A stretch of DNA of 13,986 nucleotides, taken from assembly GCA_030697445.1 (NCBI GenBank), contig JAUYPY010000008.1, positions 1 to 13,986 of the forward strand, read 5' to 3'. Source of the stretch: a bacterium (GTDB lineage: Bacteria > Patescibacteriota > Minisyncoccia > Phycocordibacterales > UBA10002). Made by a program: the position numbers and the translations under genes. Below are positions 5,449-11,338 of the stretch, one piece after another. The stretch's first letter is position 1. Every line of letters starts with the position of its first letter. The notes beneath the pieces are model-generated. The model was not told where the DNA came from and made no database searches. It worked only from the letters and a program-made list of their open reading frames with translations.

Positions 5449-6662
5449 TCTACAAAGGTGAGCGCCTTGCCGGTCTTACCCGCTCTGCCCGTTCGGCCTA
5501 TGCGGTGAACATAATCGTTATAGGTTGCCGGAATATCGAAGTTGATAACATGAGAAACATTTACGATGTCAAGGCCGCGCGCGGCAACATCGGTCGCGAC
5601 GAGGATTTGCAATTTGCCTTCCTTGAAAGCCGCCAAAGCGCGCTGCCTGCCGGACTGATTTTTGTTGCCGTGAATCGAGGCCGCCTTGAAACCGCGCTCT
5701 TCCAAAACACGGGACAATCTTTCCACGCCGTGCTTGGTGCGTCCGAAAACAAGCACTTTGGAAAATTCCGGCTTGATGAGCAAGTCGTGCAACACATCTA
5801 TCTTAGTCGTGTTCTGCGCGATGCGGATGATGTCCTGGTCTACATTTTTTGATGTGTCTTGGGTCTTGACCGAAACGCTCACGGGTTCGTGCAAAAACTC
5901 TTTAATAAGCCCTTCGACTTCACGCGACATAGTCGCGGCGAAAAAAAGTGTATGGCGGGGACGCGGCATTCGCGACATCATAAATCGCATGTCGTTGACG
6001 AATCCCATGTCTAACATTCTGTCCGCCTCGTCAAGCACCACCGTTTTGGATTGCAAAAGATTGACATGATTCCTTTCAATCAAATCCTTGAGACGCCCGG
6101 GAGTGCCGATTATAAAACTGTTTTTATAGCGCAACTCCGAAATCTGCCGGCCGATTGACATCCCGCCGACGCAACAAACGGAAAAAAGTTTCATGTGCTT
6201 GGTAAAACCCTTTAACTCCTCGTCAATTTGCATGGCTAGTTCCCGCGTCGGCACGACAATAAGCACCTGCTCGGCTGGAGACAGAAGCACTTTATTGATG
6301 AGTGGAATAAGAAAAGCCGCGGTCTTGCCCGTGCCGGTATTCGCGATGCCCACGACATCACTACCCTTGAGAATATAGGGAATAATACGGTCTTGAATCG
6401 GAGTCGGTACGCTGTACCCTTTCGCCAAAATGTTCGCCTTGAGTTTCCCGTCAATGGGAAAATCACCGAATTTGTGTTCGGGTACAAATTGGGTTACCGC
6501 TTCGGTGGTCACCACGGCTTTACTGATAAATTTTGAAATGTCGATACGCTGACCGGCGGGACCGCCAAATCTTTTCGCGTGGCGAGTGGACGAGCTTTTA
6601 CCAAACCGAGACCCTCCGCCAACGCTCCCACGGGGACCTCTCTTGAAATTTCCTGAATGCAT
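5445..6662 (-). CDS. DEAD-box ATP-dependent RNA helicase
   Basis: 405 residues, two RecA-like domains with all core motifs: Q motif GYSVPTPIQ (82-90), Walker A ANTGTGKTAAF (107-117), Ia PTREL (138-142), GTPGR (186-190), DEAD (211-214), motif III AAT (242-244), IV VLVFGRT, V ATDVAARGLDI (356-366), VI HRIGRTGRAG (386-395). A Gly/Arg/Ser-rich tail of about 38 residues precedes the core and may bind RNA. It unwinds or remodels RNA, for example in ribosome assembly or cold response. Motif III is AAT instead of the usual SAT. The protein ends soon after motif VI, with no C-terminal extension. A leaderless promoter sits just upstream and the 61-residue Cys-rich gene follows in an overlap. Confidence 0.95.
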   Translation of the reverse strand: MHSGNFKRGPRGSVGGGSRFGKSSSTRHAKRFGGPAGQRIDISKFISKAVVTTEAVTQFVPEHKFGDFPIDGKLKANILAKGYSVPTPIQDRIIPYILKGSDVVGIANTGTGKTAAFLIPLINKVLLSPAEQVLIVVPTRELAMQIDEELKGFTKHMKLFSVCCVGGMSIGRQISELRYKNSFIIGTPGRLKDLIERNHVNLLQSKTVVLDEADRMLDMGFVNDMRFMMSRMPRPRHTLFFAATMSREVEGLIKEFLHEPVSVSVKTQDTSKNVDQDIIRIAQNTTKIDVLHDLLIKPEFSKVLVFGRTKHGVERLSRVLEERGFKAASIHGNKNQSGRQRALAAFKEGKLQILVATDVAARGLDIVNVSHVINFDIPATYNDYVHRIGRTGRAGKTGKALTFVE

Positions 6663-6670
6663 AAGCCACC

Positions 6671-6699
6671 ATAGTATATTAAAAGTGTTATTTAGTCAA
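6671..6699 (-). promoter_or_regulatory. putative leaderless promoter of the helicase gene
   Basis: Minus strand: TTGACT (6699-6694), 17-nt spacer, TACTAT (6676-6671), then 8 nt to the ATG at 6662. The expected transcript starts at or within a couple of bases of the ATG. Confidence 0.6.
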
Positions 6700-6719
6700 T
6701 AAAGGCGAGTTTTGGTTGA

Positions 6720-6792
6720 TGCGCCCTGCAGGACTTGAACCTGCAACCCCCTCAGTGTAAATGAGGTGCTCTGCCGATTGAGCTAAGGGCGC
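6720..6792 (-). tRNA. tRNA-Val (anticodon TAC)
   Basis: 73 nt: acceptor GCGCCCT/AGGGCGC, D arm with GCTC...GAGC, anticodon arm CCTCA-TTTACAC-TGAGG, T arm GCAGG-TTCAAGT-CCTGC, discriminator A. Anticodon TAC reads GTN valine codons. CCA is not encoded. Confidence 0.96.
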
Positions 6793-6810
6793 GTTTGCTT
6801 CGACCTACGA

Positions 6811-6840
6811 AATATATCCTATTTCATAGCGGTTGTACAA
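6811..6840 (-). promoter_or_regulatory. putative promoter of tRNA-Val
   Basis: Minus strand: TTGTAC (6840-6835), 18-nt spacer, TATATT (6816-6811), about 18 nt before the tRNA 5' end. The -35 is half of the palindrome TTGTACAA (6833-6840), whose other reading serves uppS. Confidence 0.55.
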
Positions 6841-6861
6841 AGACGAGTTACCCTATAAGAT
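6833..6861 (+). promoter_or_regulatory. putative leaderless promoter of uppS
   Basis: TTGTAC (6833-6838), 17-nt spacer, TAAGAT (6856-6861), then 8 nt to the ATG at 6870 (TATAAG at 6854-6859 is an overlapping alternative -10). This location supports ATG 6870 over the TTG at 6795. Confidence 0.55.
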
Positions 6862-6869
6862 ACACTCTT

Positions 6870-7547
6870 ATGTCCTCCCCCCAATGCATCGGTATTATTA
6901 TGGACGGCAATCGCCGCTTCGCGCGCGAGCAAGGGCTCTCACTCCTTGAAGGGCACAACGCCGGTTCGGAAAAGTTGAAGGAGGTAATGCGATGGGCGCG
7001 CGAGGCAGGCGTCACGCATGTCATCGTGTATGCCTTTTCCACAGAAAACTGGAACCGCTCAAAAAGCGAAGTACTTTACCTGTTGCGGCTTTTCAAACGG
7101 GTTCTTACAAAAGAATTAGCGGCGATAAAGCGCGACGGCGTACGCGTACGCTGTGTCGGGCTTCTCTCGCGCTTTTCGCGCGAACTGCAGAAGATTATGC
7201 GGAATGCGGAAGAAGAAACTGCGCATCTTCCGGGGCCGACACTCGCACTCGCGCTTTCGTACGGTGGCAGAGCCGAAATTCTTGACGCCGCAAACCGCGC
7301 GCTCAAAAATGGAGAGAAAAACTTAAACGAAAAAACATTCCGCAAATATTTGTGGACGCAAGACATTCCGGACCCAGATTTAATCATACGCACTTCCGGC
7401 GAAAAACGGCTTTCCGGATTTTTGCCGTGGCAGGGCGTCTACAGCGAGTTGTTTTTTACGAAAACCTATTGGCCCGCGTTCTCTCGCAACGAGTTTTTTG
7501 GAATTCTAAAAGAATTTGGAGACCGCGAGCGAAGAATGGGAAAGTAG
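6870..7547 (+). CDS. uppS: isoprenyl (undecaprenyl) diphosphate synthase
   Basis: 225 residues from ATG 6870. The cis-prenyltransferase signatures are all present: GIIMDGNRRFA (8-18) with catalytic Asp12, HNAGSEKL (29-36), YAFSTENWNRS (54-64), SYGGRAEI (130-137), and IIRTSGEKRLSGFLPWQ (172-188) followed by YSELFF. It condenses isopentenyl diphosphate units onto farnesyl diphosphate to make the C55 lipid carrier for peptidoglycan and other envelope glycans. Length is normal for the family. A longer frame opens at TTG 6795, but that would start next to the tRNA-Val promoter; the -10 8 nt before ATG 6870 argues for the shorter form. The pseudouridine synthase gene starts 1 nt after its stop. Confidence 0.93.
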   Translation: MSSPQCIGIIMDGNRRFAREQGLSLLEGHNAGSEKLKEVMRWAREAGVTHVIVYAFSTENWNRSKSEVLYLLRLFKRVLTKELAAIKRDGVRVRCVGLLSRFSRELQKIMRNAEEETAHLPGPTLALALSYGGRAEILDAANRALKNGEKNLNEKTFRKYLWTQDIPDPDLIIRTSGEKRLSGFLPWQGVYSELFFTKTYWPAFSRNEFFGILKEFGDRERRMGK

Positions 7548-7548
7548 T

Positions 7549-8268
7549 ATGCAAGGTATTGCTATTTTATACGAAGACGCCGATGTGCTGGTTATCAACA
7601 AACCGGCGGGTTTGATTGTGCACGGAGACGGCAGGACCAACGAGCCGACTGTGGTGGATTGGATTTTGCACACACATCCTGAAATTAAAGGGGTCGGCGA
7701 AAATCAGGAAACCGATCGAAGTGGCCTAGTGCATCGATTAGATCGCGAGACGAGCGGCGTAATGGTTGTTGCAAAAAATCAAACAGCGTACGAATACCTG
7801 AAAAAGCAATTTCAATCGCGGAATGTGGAAAAGATTTACCATGTGTTCGTATACGGAAGCGTAAAGCACGATGAGGGGGTCATTGACCGCTCCATCGCGC
7901 GAAGCAAGCGTGGAGGTGTGCTCTGGTCAGCCACGCGCGGGAAAAAGGGGAAAGAGCGCGAGGCAGTGACGGAATATAAAGTATTAAAGCGTTTGCCCTC
8001 ACAAGAAGTTGGCGGCGATGGCTATTCGCTTTTGGAGCTTCGACCGCTCACAGGGCGCACACACCAGCTTCGCGTACATTTGAAGGCAATCAATTATCCG
8101 GTCGTCTGCGATAAACTGTACGCTCCAAAAAGAGGATGCGCGCTCGGGTTTGCGCGCCTCGCGCTCCATGCGCGCTCGCTTACGCTCGCGCTTCTATCCG
8201 GCAAGCCGTTGAAAATACAAGCGCCGTACCCAGAGGACTTTGAACGCGCCCTTAGAATCTTGAGTTAG
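7549..8268 (+). CDS. RluA-family RNA pseudouridine synthase
   Basis: 239 residues from ATG 7549, one base after the uppS stop (a TTG at 7516 would overlap uppS and adds residues that lie outside the family). It contains LVINKPAGLIVHGD (14-27), the catalytic HRLDRETSG (62-70) with Asp65, and GRTHQLRVHL (169-178) near the end of the catalytic domain. There is no N-terminal S4 RNA-binding domain, as in RluA-like forms. It isomerises specific uridines in rRNA or tRNA; the target cannot be deduced. Cotranscribed with uppS. Confidence 0.92.
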   Translation: MQGIAILYEDADVLVINKPAGLIVHGDGRTNEPTVVDWILHTHPEIKGVGENQETDRSGLVHRLDRETSGVMVVAKNQTAYEYLKKQFQSRNVEKIYHVFVYGSVKHDEGVIDRSIARSKRGGVLWSATRGKKGKEREAVTEYKVLKRLPSQEVGGDGYSLLELRPLTGRTHQLRVHLKAINYPVVCDKLYAPKRGCALGFARLALHARSLTLALLSGKPLKIQAPYPEDFERALRILS

Positions 8269-8288
8269 TGGATACTATATGCTAGATT
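8260..8288 (+). promoter_or_regulatory. putative promoter of rplS inside the end of the upstream gene
   Basis: TTGAGT (8260-8265), 17-nt spacer, TAGATT (8283-8288) with TG at the extended -10 position (8280-8281), then 9 nt to the rplS ATG. The -35 lies in the last codons of the pseudouridine synthase. Confidence 0.5.
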
Positions 8289-8297
8289 GCCTGAACT

Positions 8298-8741
8298 ATG
8301 CCGATTATCATTTCATCAATAAATATAGACGAACGCAGAGCGCTTGACTTACGCGCCGGCGACACCGTGCGTGTGACACAGAAAATCACCGAGCGCGTAA
8401 TGGAAAAGGACAAGGTGAAGGAGAAAAAGCGCCTGCAGGCGTTTGAAGGTCTCGTGCTCGCGCGCAAACACGGGCGCGAGGCAGGCGGCACCTTTACCGT
8501 GCGGCGCGTGATTGGGGGAATAGGGGTGGAGCGCATCTTCCCGCTCTATGCGCCGACGATTGATAAAATTGAAGTATTAAAGCGCGCACAAGTGCGCCGC
8601 GCGAAGCTCTACCACATTCGCCGCAAGGCGGCGAAAGAAATCCGCAAGGCGATGCGCCACGAGCGGGTGGAACAAAAACAAATCAAGACGGAAGCTGTAA
8701 CGGTTGTGGAAACTGCTACTCCTGAAGAAAAAAAGTCATAA
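8298..8741 (+). CDS. rplS: 50S ribosomal protein L19
   Basis: 147 residues. The L19 core is clear: DLRAGDTVRV (17-26), RLQAFEGLVLARK (45-57), GGTFTVRRVIGGIGVERIFPLYAP (63-86), KIEVLKRAQVRRAKLYHIRRK (89-109). L19 lies at the 30S-50S interface near the tRNA A site. It is about 30 residues longer than the Escherichia coli protein because of a C-terminal basic/acidic tail (from about 118 on). No Shine-Dalgarno; the promoter suggests a nearly leaderless mRNA. Confidence 0.96.
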   Translation: MPIIISSINIDERRALDLRAGDTVRVTQKITERVMEKDKVKEKKRLQAFEGLVLARKHGREAGGTFTVRRVIGGIGVERIFPLYAPTIDKIEVLKRAQVRRAKLYHIRRKAAKEIRKAMRHERVEQKQIKTEAVTVVETATPEEKKS

Positions 8742-8745
8742 AAGC

Positions 8746-8767
8746 AAACTCCGCGAAAGCGGTGTTT
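8746..8767. terminator. possible weak terminator after rplS
   Basis: AAAC-T-CCGC-GAAA-GCGG-T-GTTT: an 8-bp stem with one T-T mismatch and a GNRA loop. The downstream U-tract is only TTT on the plus strand, so termination is likely partial. Confidence 0.45.
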
Positions 8768-8805
8768 GAGTTATCCACAACTGGTATACGCTATGTGCTT
8801 GAGTA

Positions 8806-8814
8806 TGTTAAGAT
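8806..8814 (+). promoter_or_regulatory. extended -10 before the LAGLIDADG gene
   Basis: TGTTAAGAT fits TGn plus a TAAGAT -10 (the same hexamer as proposed for uppS), 6 nt before the ATG at 8821. No good -35 is visible. Confidence 0.4.
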
Positions 8815-8820
8815 TAATAA

Positions 8821-9489
8821 ATGGGGAGACCAGGACCAAAACCAAGGCACAAGGTCATTGTCAAATGGTCGCCGGATTTTGCGTACGCAATAGGGTTGTT
8901 GGCAACAGACGGAAACCTTTCTCCTGATGGAAGGCATTTGAATTTGACCTCAAAAGATTTAGAGCAGGTACAGAACTTTCAGAAAGCGTTAAGCATCGCC
9001 TATAATATTGGAAGAAAGGGAAATGGAATGAATAAGGAAAAGAAATATTACGTCGTTCAGTTTGGCGATGTATTTTTTTATGCATTTTTAGAAAAAATCG
9101 GTTTGCACAAAAGAAAATCAAAAACACTGGGTCCGCTGAGTATTCCAGATAAATATTTTTTCAGTTTTTTGCGCGGCGTTTTTGACGGCGATGGGTCCAC
9201 CTATTCTTATTGGGACAAAAGATGGAAATCAAGTTTTATGTTTTATCTTGGGTTTGCTTCGGCAAGTAGGGCATTTATAGATTGGTTGCAAATAAAGATT
9301 AAAGAAGCGGTGGGAAGTGTAGGACATGTTACCAAAGACAGAAGAGGTTCTACCCTCCAGTTAAAATATGCCAAAGCGGAAAGTTTTAAAGTTCTCAAGA
9401 GAATGTATTCGAAACCAAATGTGATGTGCCTTTCAAGGAAGCGGTTGAAAATTGAGAAAATGTTGGCTATAGTGGGGAAGTCACTGTAA
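8821..9489 (+). CDS. LAGLIDADG homing endonuclease, stand-alone
   Basis: 222 residues with two LAGLIDADG helices, FAYAIGLLATDGNL (20-33) and FLRGVFDGDGS (about 116-126), each ending in the metal-binding Asp (TDG and DGDG). The order and spacing indicate a single-chain, two-motif enzyme that makes a 4-nt staggered cut at a long DNA site. A basic N-terminus (MGRPGPKPRHKV) precedes. It is not inside a recognisable intron or intein: the flanks are rplS and an intact tRNA-Leu starting 27 nt after its stop. Proteins with this N-terminus and arrangement are familiar in Parcubacteria. Lower GC than rplS, consistent with mobility. Confidence 0.9.
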   Translation: MGRPGPKPRHKVIVKWSPDFAYAIGLLATDGNLSPDGRHLNLTSKDLEQVQNFQKALSIAYNIGRKGNGMNKEKKYYVVQFGDVFFYAFLEKIGLHKRKSKTLGPLSIPDKYFFSFLRGVFDGDGSTYSYWDKRWKSSFMFYLGFASASRAFIDWLQIKIKEAVGSVGHVTKDRRGSTLQLKYAKAESFKVLKRMYSKPNVMCLSRKRLKIEKMLAIVGKSL

Positions 9490-9492
9490 GAT

Positions 9493-9501
9493 TGGTATTG
9501 T
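9493..9501 (+). promoter_or_regulatory. extended -10 before tRNA-Leu
   Basis: TGGTATTGT (TGn plus TATTGT) lies 3 nt after the LAGLIDADG stop and 15 nt before the tRNA. A consensus TTGACA at 9504-9509 is too close to the tRNA to act as its -35. Confidence 0.4.
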
Positions 9502-9516
9502 ACTTGACAAAGTAAC

Positions 9517-9597
9517 GCGCGGGTGGTGGAATAGTATACACGTACGCTTGAGGTGCGTATGCCGAAAGGCGTGGAGGTGCAAGTCCTCTCCCGCGCA
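9517..9597 (+). tRNA. tRNA-Leu (anticodon GAG)
   Basis: 81 nt class II tRNA: acceptor GCGCGGG/CCCGCGC, anticodon arm TACGC-TTGAGGT-GCGTA, long variable arm (TGCCGAAAGGCG region), T arm GAGG...CCTC, discriminator A. Anticodon GAG reads CTC/CTT leucine codons. CCA is not encoded. Confidence 0.93.
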
Positions 9598-9600
9598 TTG

Positions 9601-10086
9601 ATGATGTGTATGAGAAAAATTGTAACCTACTCAAAGGTGATTTTATTAAACGGAGCAATTGTTGTCATTGCGTTTGGTGCGGCGTTATTTTTAGAATGGT
9701 TTGACGCTGCCTTAAGTTTTTCATCTTATTATTCACCAACCTCTCTATCTCTCGGAGTAGCAACTCTCATTATTGGGTGCGTCTTTAGGTTCTGGGCATC
9801 GCTAACTTTCTATGAGAATAATGTGGAAGTATTGTCGCTTAAGTCGCAAGAAGTTTTTCTTCAGAAAGGTCCGTACAGATTTACTAGAAACCCATTATAT
9901 ATCGGTATTACCGCGATCTTTTTTGGGGCTGTATTAATGGTTGGAACAGTAACTGGTATTATTTTTTCATTAGTTCTATTCTTTTTTTGGCAACTCTATC
10001 TAATTTTTTACGAAGAAAAAGATTTAGAAAAAAAGTTCGGTGATGGGTATCGAAAATACAGAAATTCTGTACCCAGATGGTTTTGA
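9601..10086 (+). CDS. ICMT/PEMT-like membrane methyltransferase family protein
   Basis: 161 residues from ATG 9601 (ATG 9610 is also possible; the frame extends upstream into tRNA-Leu, which cannot be coding start). Four or so membrane helices, at about 9-31, 44-66, 98-117 and 120-140, and the family signature GPYRFTRNPLYIG (about 89-101), then EEKDLEKKFGDGYRKYRNSVPRW (about 138-160). These motifs form the SAM pocket in isoprenylcysteine carboxyl methyltransferase-like and phospholipid methyltransferase families. The bacterial substrate is unknown; lipids or prenylated molecules are plausible. It begins 3 nt after the tRNA. Confidence 0.82.
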   Translation: MMCMRKIVTYSKVILLNGAIVVIAFGAALFLEWFDAALSFSSYYSPTSLSLGVATLIIGCVFRFWASLTFYENNVEVLSLKSQEVFLQKGPYRFTRNPLYIGITAIFFGAVLMVGTVTGIIFSLVLFFFWQLYLIFYEEKDLEKKFGDGYRKYRNSVPRWF

Positions 10087-10094
10087 AGCACCTG

Positions 10095-10190
10095 TGCTAT
10101 ACTACCCCTGCGTCGAGAACTATTAAAAACCTTTAATTTTTCATTTTTATGGCAACAAAAGCAAAAAAGGAAAAAGAGATAGGGAAGGTT
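10095..10190 (+). repeat. left copy of a long direct repeat flanking the retropepsin cassette
   Basis: Matches 11027-11116 with four substitutions and a 6-nt insertion; 43 bases (10109-10151) are identical. It holds an extended -10 (TGCTATACT, 10095-10103), the AT-rich leader and the first codons of the gene at 11081. Confidence 0.9.
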
Positions 10191-10196
10191 GTATGA
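10149..10196 (+). pseudogene. 15-residue stub of the EF-Tu domain II-like gene
   Basis: The left repeat contains ATG and 14 further codons (MATKAKKEKEIGKVV) before TGA. The intact gene at 11081 starts MTTKKEKEIGKVI. So this is a truncated 5' copy, cut off at Val14/15 just where the cassette begins. It still has the promoter and leader, so it may be transcribed and translated as a short peptide. Confidence 0.8.
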
Positions 10197-10214
10197 TTAT
10201 CCATAATCTATTAG

Positions 10215-10220
10215 TATACT
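10215..10220 (+). promoter_or_regulatory. candidate -10 of the cassette
   Basis: TATACT lies 5 nt before the ATG at 10226, which would give a leaderless mRNA. The only -35-like hexamer (TTGTAT, 10189-10194) is 20 nt away. Transcription could also come from the extended -10 in the left repeat. Confidence 0.35.
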
Positions 10221-10225
10221 AAAGT

Positions 10226-10474
10226 ATGAAAGATAATTACCTTCAAATTCAACTTGAATATTTCAAAACACACCAAGATGAACTCGTAGAAAAATACGAG
10301 GGAAAGTTTCTTGTTATTAAAGATCAAAAAGTTCAGAATGTTTATGATACAGAAACGGAGGCATATACAGACGCTAAAAAGAGATTTGAGCTCGGCACTT
10401 TTTTGATACAGCAATGTCTTCCAGGTCAAGCGAGTTATACACAAACCTTTCATTCTCGAGTGGCGTTTTCATAA
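10226..10474 (+). CDS. DUF5678-like small protein
   Basis: 82 residues, acidic to neutral, with the pattern EYFKTHQDELVEKYEGKFLVIKDQKV, then DTETEAYTDAKKRFELGTFLIQQC. The strand-strand-helix-strand order and the GxFLIQxC ending resemble DUF5678-like proteins that I associate with retropepsin-like genes; this assignment is from memory of the pattern. Function unknown. It ends 3 nt before the aspartic protease gene, so the pair is cotranscribed. Its AT-rich composition differs from the neighbouring core genes. Confidence 0.65.
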   Translation: MKDNYLQIQLEYFKTHQDELVEKYEGKFLVIKDQKVQNVYDTETEAYTDAKKRFELGTFLIQQCLPGQASYTQTFHSRVAFS

Positions 10475-10477
10475 CTT

Positions 10478-11026
10478 ATGAAACATCATGCATTTACCAC
10501 TAGATACACTGGACGGACCCGTGTAATTTTTACAGCAGTAAATGTATGTTTGCCCGTTACTCCAGAAGAAGCACAAACACAAAAGATTGAATTCAAAAAT
10601 TATGTTGCAATATGGGATACTGGCGCAACGCATTCCGCTATAACAAAAAAAGTTGCAGACGATCTGGGTTTGAAAGCAACAGGCATTGCAGAAGTGAGAT
10701 ATGGCGACGGGAAATCTTCTACTAATACTTATCTTGTGAACATTTCACTACCAAACAAAGTGATGGTTCCTCATGTCCGAGTAACAGAAGTAAAACTTAT
10801 TCCCGACGATAATGAATCAGACGACAAACAACCACAACTCTTAATCGGAATGGACATAATTGGGTTAGGTGATTTTGCCGTTACTAATGCTAGCGGAAAA
10901 ACAGTTTTCTCGTTCCGTATTCCATCAGTTGAAGAAATAGATTTTATACCTAGTGCTCAAGAAAATAATATAATGGAAGGGGGTAATAGACACGCACGGC
11001 GTGCCATTCAATCGAGAAAGAAGTAA
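10478..11026 (+). CDS. retropepsin-like aspartic protease
   Basis: 182 residues. The pepsin/retropepsin active-site loop is seen in AIWDTGATHSAI (44-55) with catalytic Asp47, and the second conserved element LLIGMDIIGLGDFAVTN (121-137) matches the strand-helix segment near the end of single-domain aspartic proteases. One active-site motif implies a homodimeric enzyme, as in retroviral proteases. A C-terminal basic tail (NRHARRAIQSRKK) may bind nucleic acid or be a localisation element. The stop codon abuts the right repeat (11027). The substrate is unknown; the adjacent DUF5678-like protein is an obvious candidate partner. Confidence 0.82.
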   Translation: MKHHAFTTRYTGRTRVIFTAVNVCLPVTPEEAQTQKIEFKNYVAIWDTGATHSAITKKVADDLGLKATGIAEVRYGDGKSSTNTYLVNISLPNKVMVPHVRVTEVKLIPDDNESDDKQPQLLIGMDIIGLGDFAVTNASGKTVFSFRIPSVEEIDFIPSAQENNIMEGGNRHARRAIQSRKK

Positions 11027-11116
11027 TGCTATACTTCCCTTGCGTCGAGAACTATTAAAAACCTTTAATTTTTCATTTTTATGACAACAAAAAAGGAAAA
11101 AGAAATAGGGAAGGTT
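11027..11116 (+). repeat. right copy of the long direct repeat
   Basis: The right copy starts right after the protease stop and runs through the first 12 codons of the intact gene. It carries the extended -10 TGCTATACT (11027-11035) that is the probable promoter of that gene, with a leader of about 40 nt and no Shine-Dalgarno. Confidence 0.9.
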
Positions 11117-11338
11117 ATTCATTGGTACGGCAAGATCAATGTCGCCGTGGTGAAGCTTGGGGGCGCACTCGCGGTTGGTGATGCGATAAAGGTGCGGCAT
11201 GGAGAGAACGAGTTTGAGGACACGGTGTCGTCTATGCAGCTTGACCACGAGGCGGTGAAGACAGGAAAGAAAGGGCATGAAATCGCAATCCAACTTTCAC
11301 AGGAAGCAAAAGACGGCTCTCTCGTGTACAAGGCGTAA
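11081..11338 (+). CDS. translation elongation factor-like protein (EF-Tu domain II-like)
   Basis: 85 residues that match a lone domain-II beta barrel of translational GTPases: GKVIHWYGKINVAVVKLGGALAVGDAIKV, then the strand pair with VSSMQLDHEAVKTGKKGHEIAIQL and LVYKA. There is no GTPase domain, so it is not a functional EF-Tu. Small proteins of this kind are annotated as translation elongation factor-like; role unknown. The stop TAA touches the ATG of the adenosyltransferase gene (TAAATG). Its own promoter and start region were copied upstream when the retropepsin cassette arrived. Confidence 0.8.
   Translation: MTTKKEKEIGKVIHWYGKINVAVVKLGGALAVGDAIKVRHGENEFEDTVSSMQLDHEAVKTGKKGHEIAIQLSQEAKDGSLVYKA

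Noticed and set aside
6795..6869. Longer uppS form starting at TTG 6795
   Set aside because: It would begin 3 nt past the tRNA-Val gene and translate through the divergent promoter; the family's N-terminus starts just before GIIMDGN, matching ATG 6870.
8771..8779. TTATCCACA, a perfect DnaA-box-like 9-mer after rplS
   Set aside because: It is a single copy, with no cluster, no AT-rich unwinding region, and no dnaA/dnaN nearby; chance occurrence is likely.
9504..9509. Consensus -35 TTGACA before tRNA-Leu
   Set aside because: At 7 nt from the tRNA 5' end, its -10 would fall inside the tRNA (TGGAAT at 9527-9532), which could not make the full tRNA.
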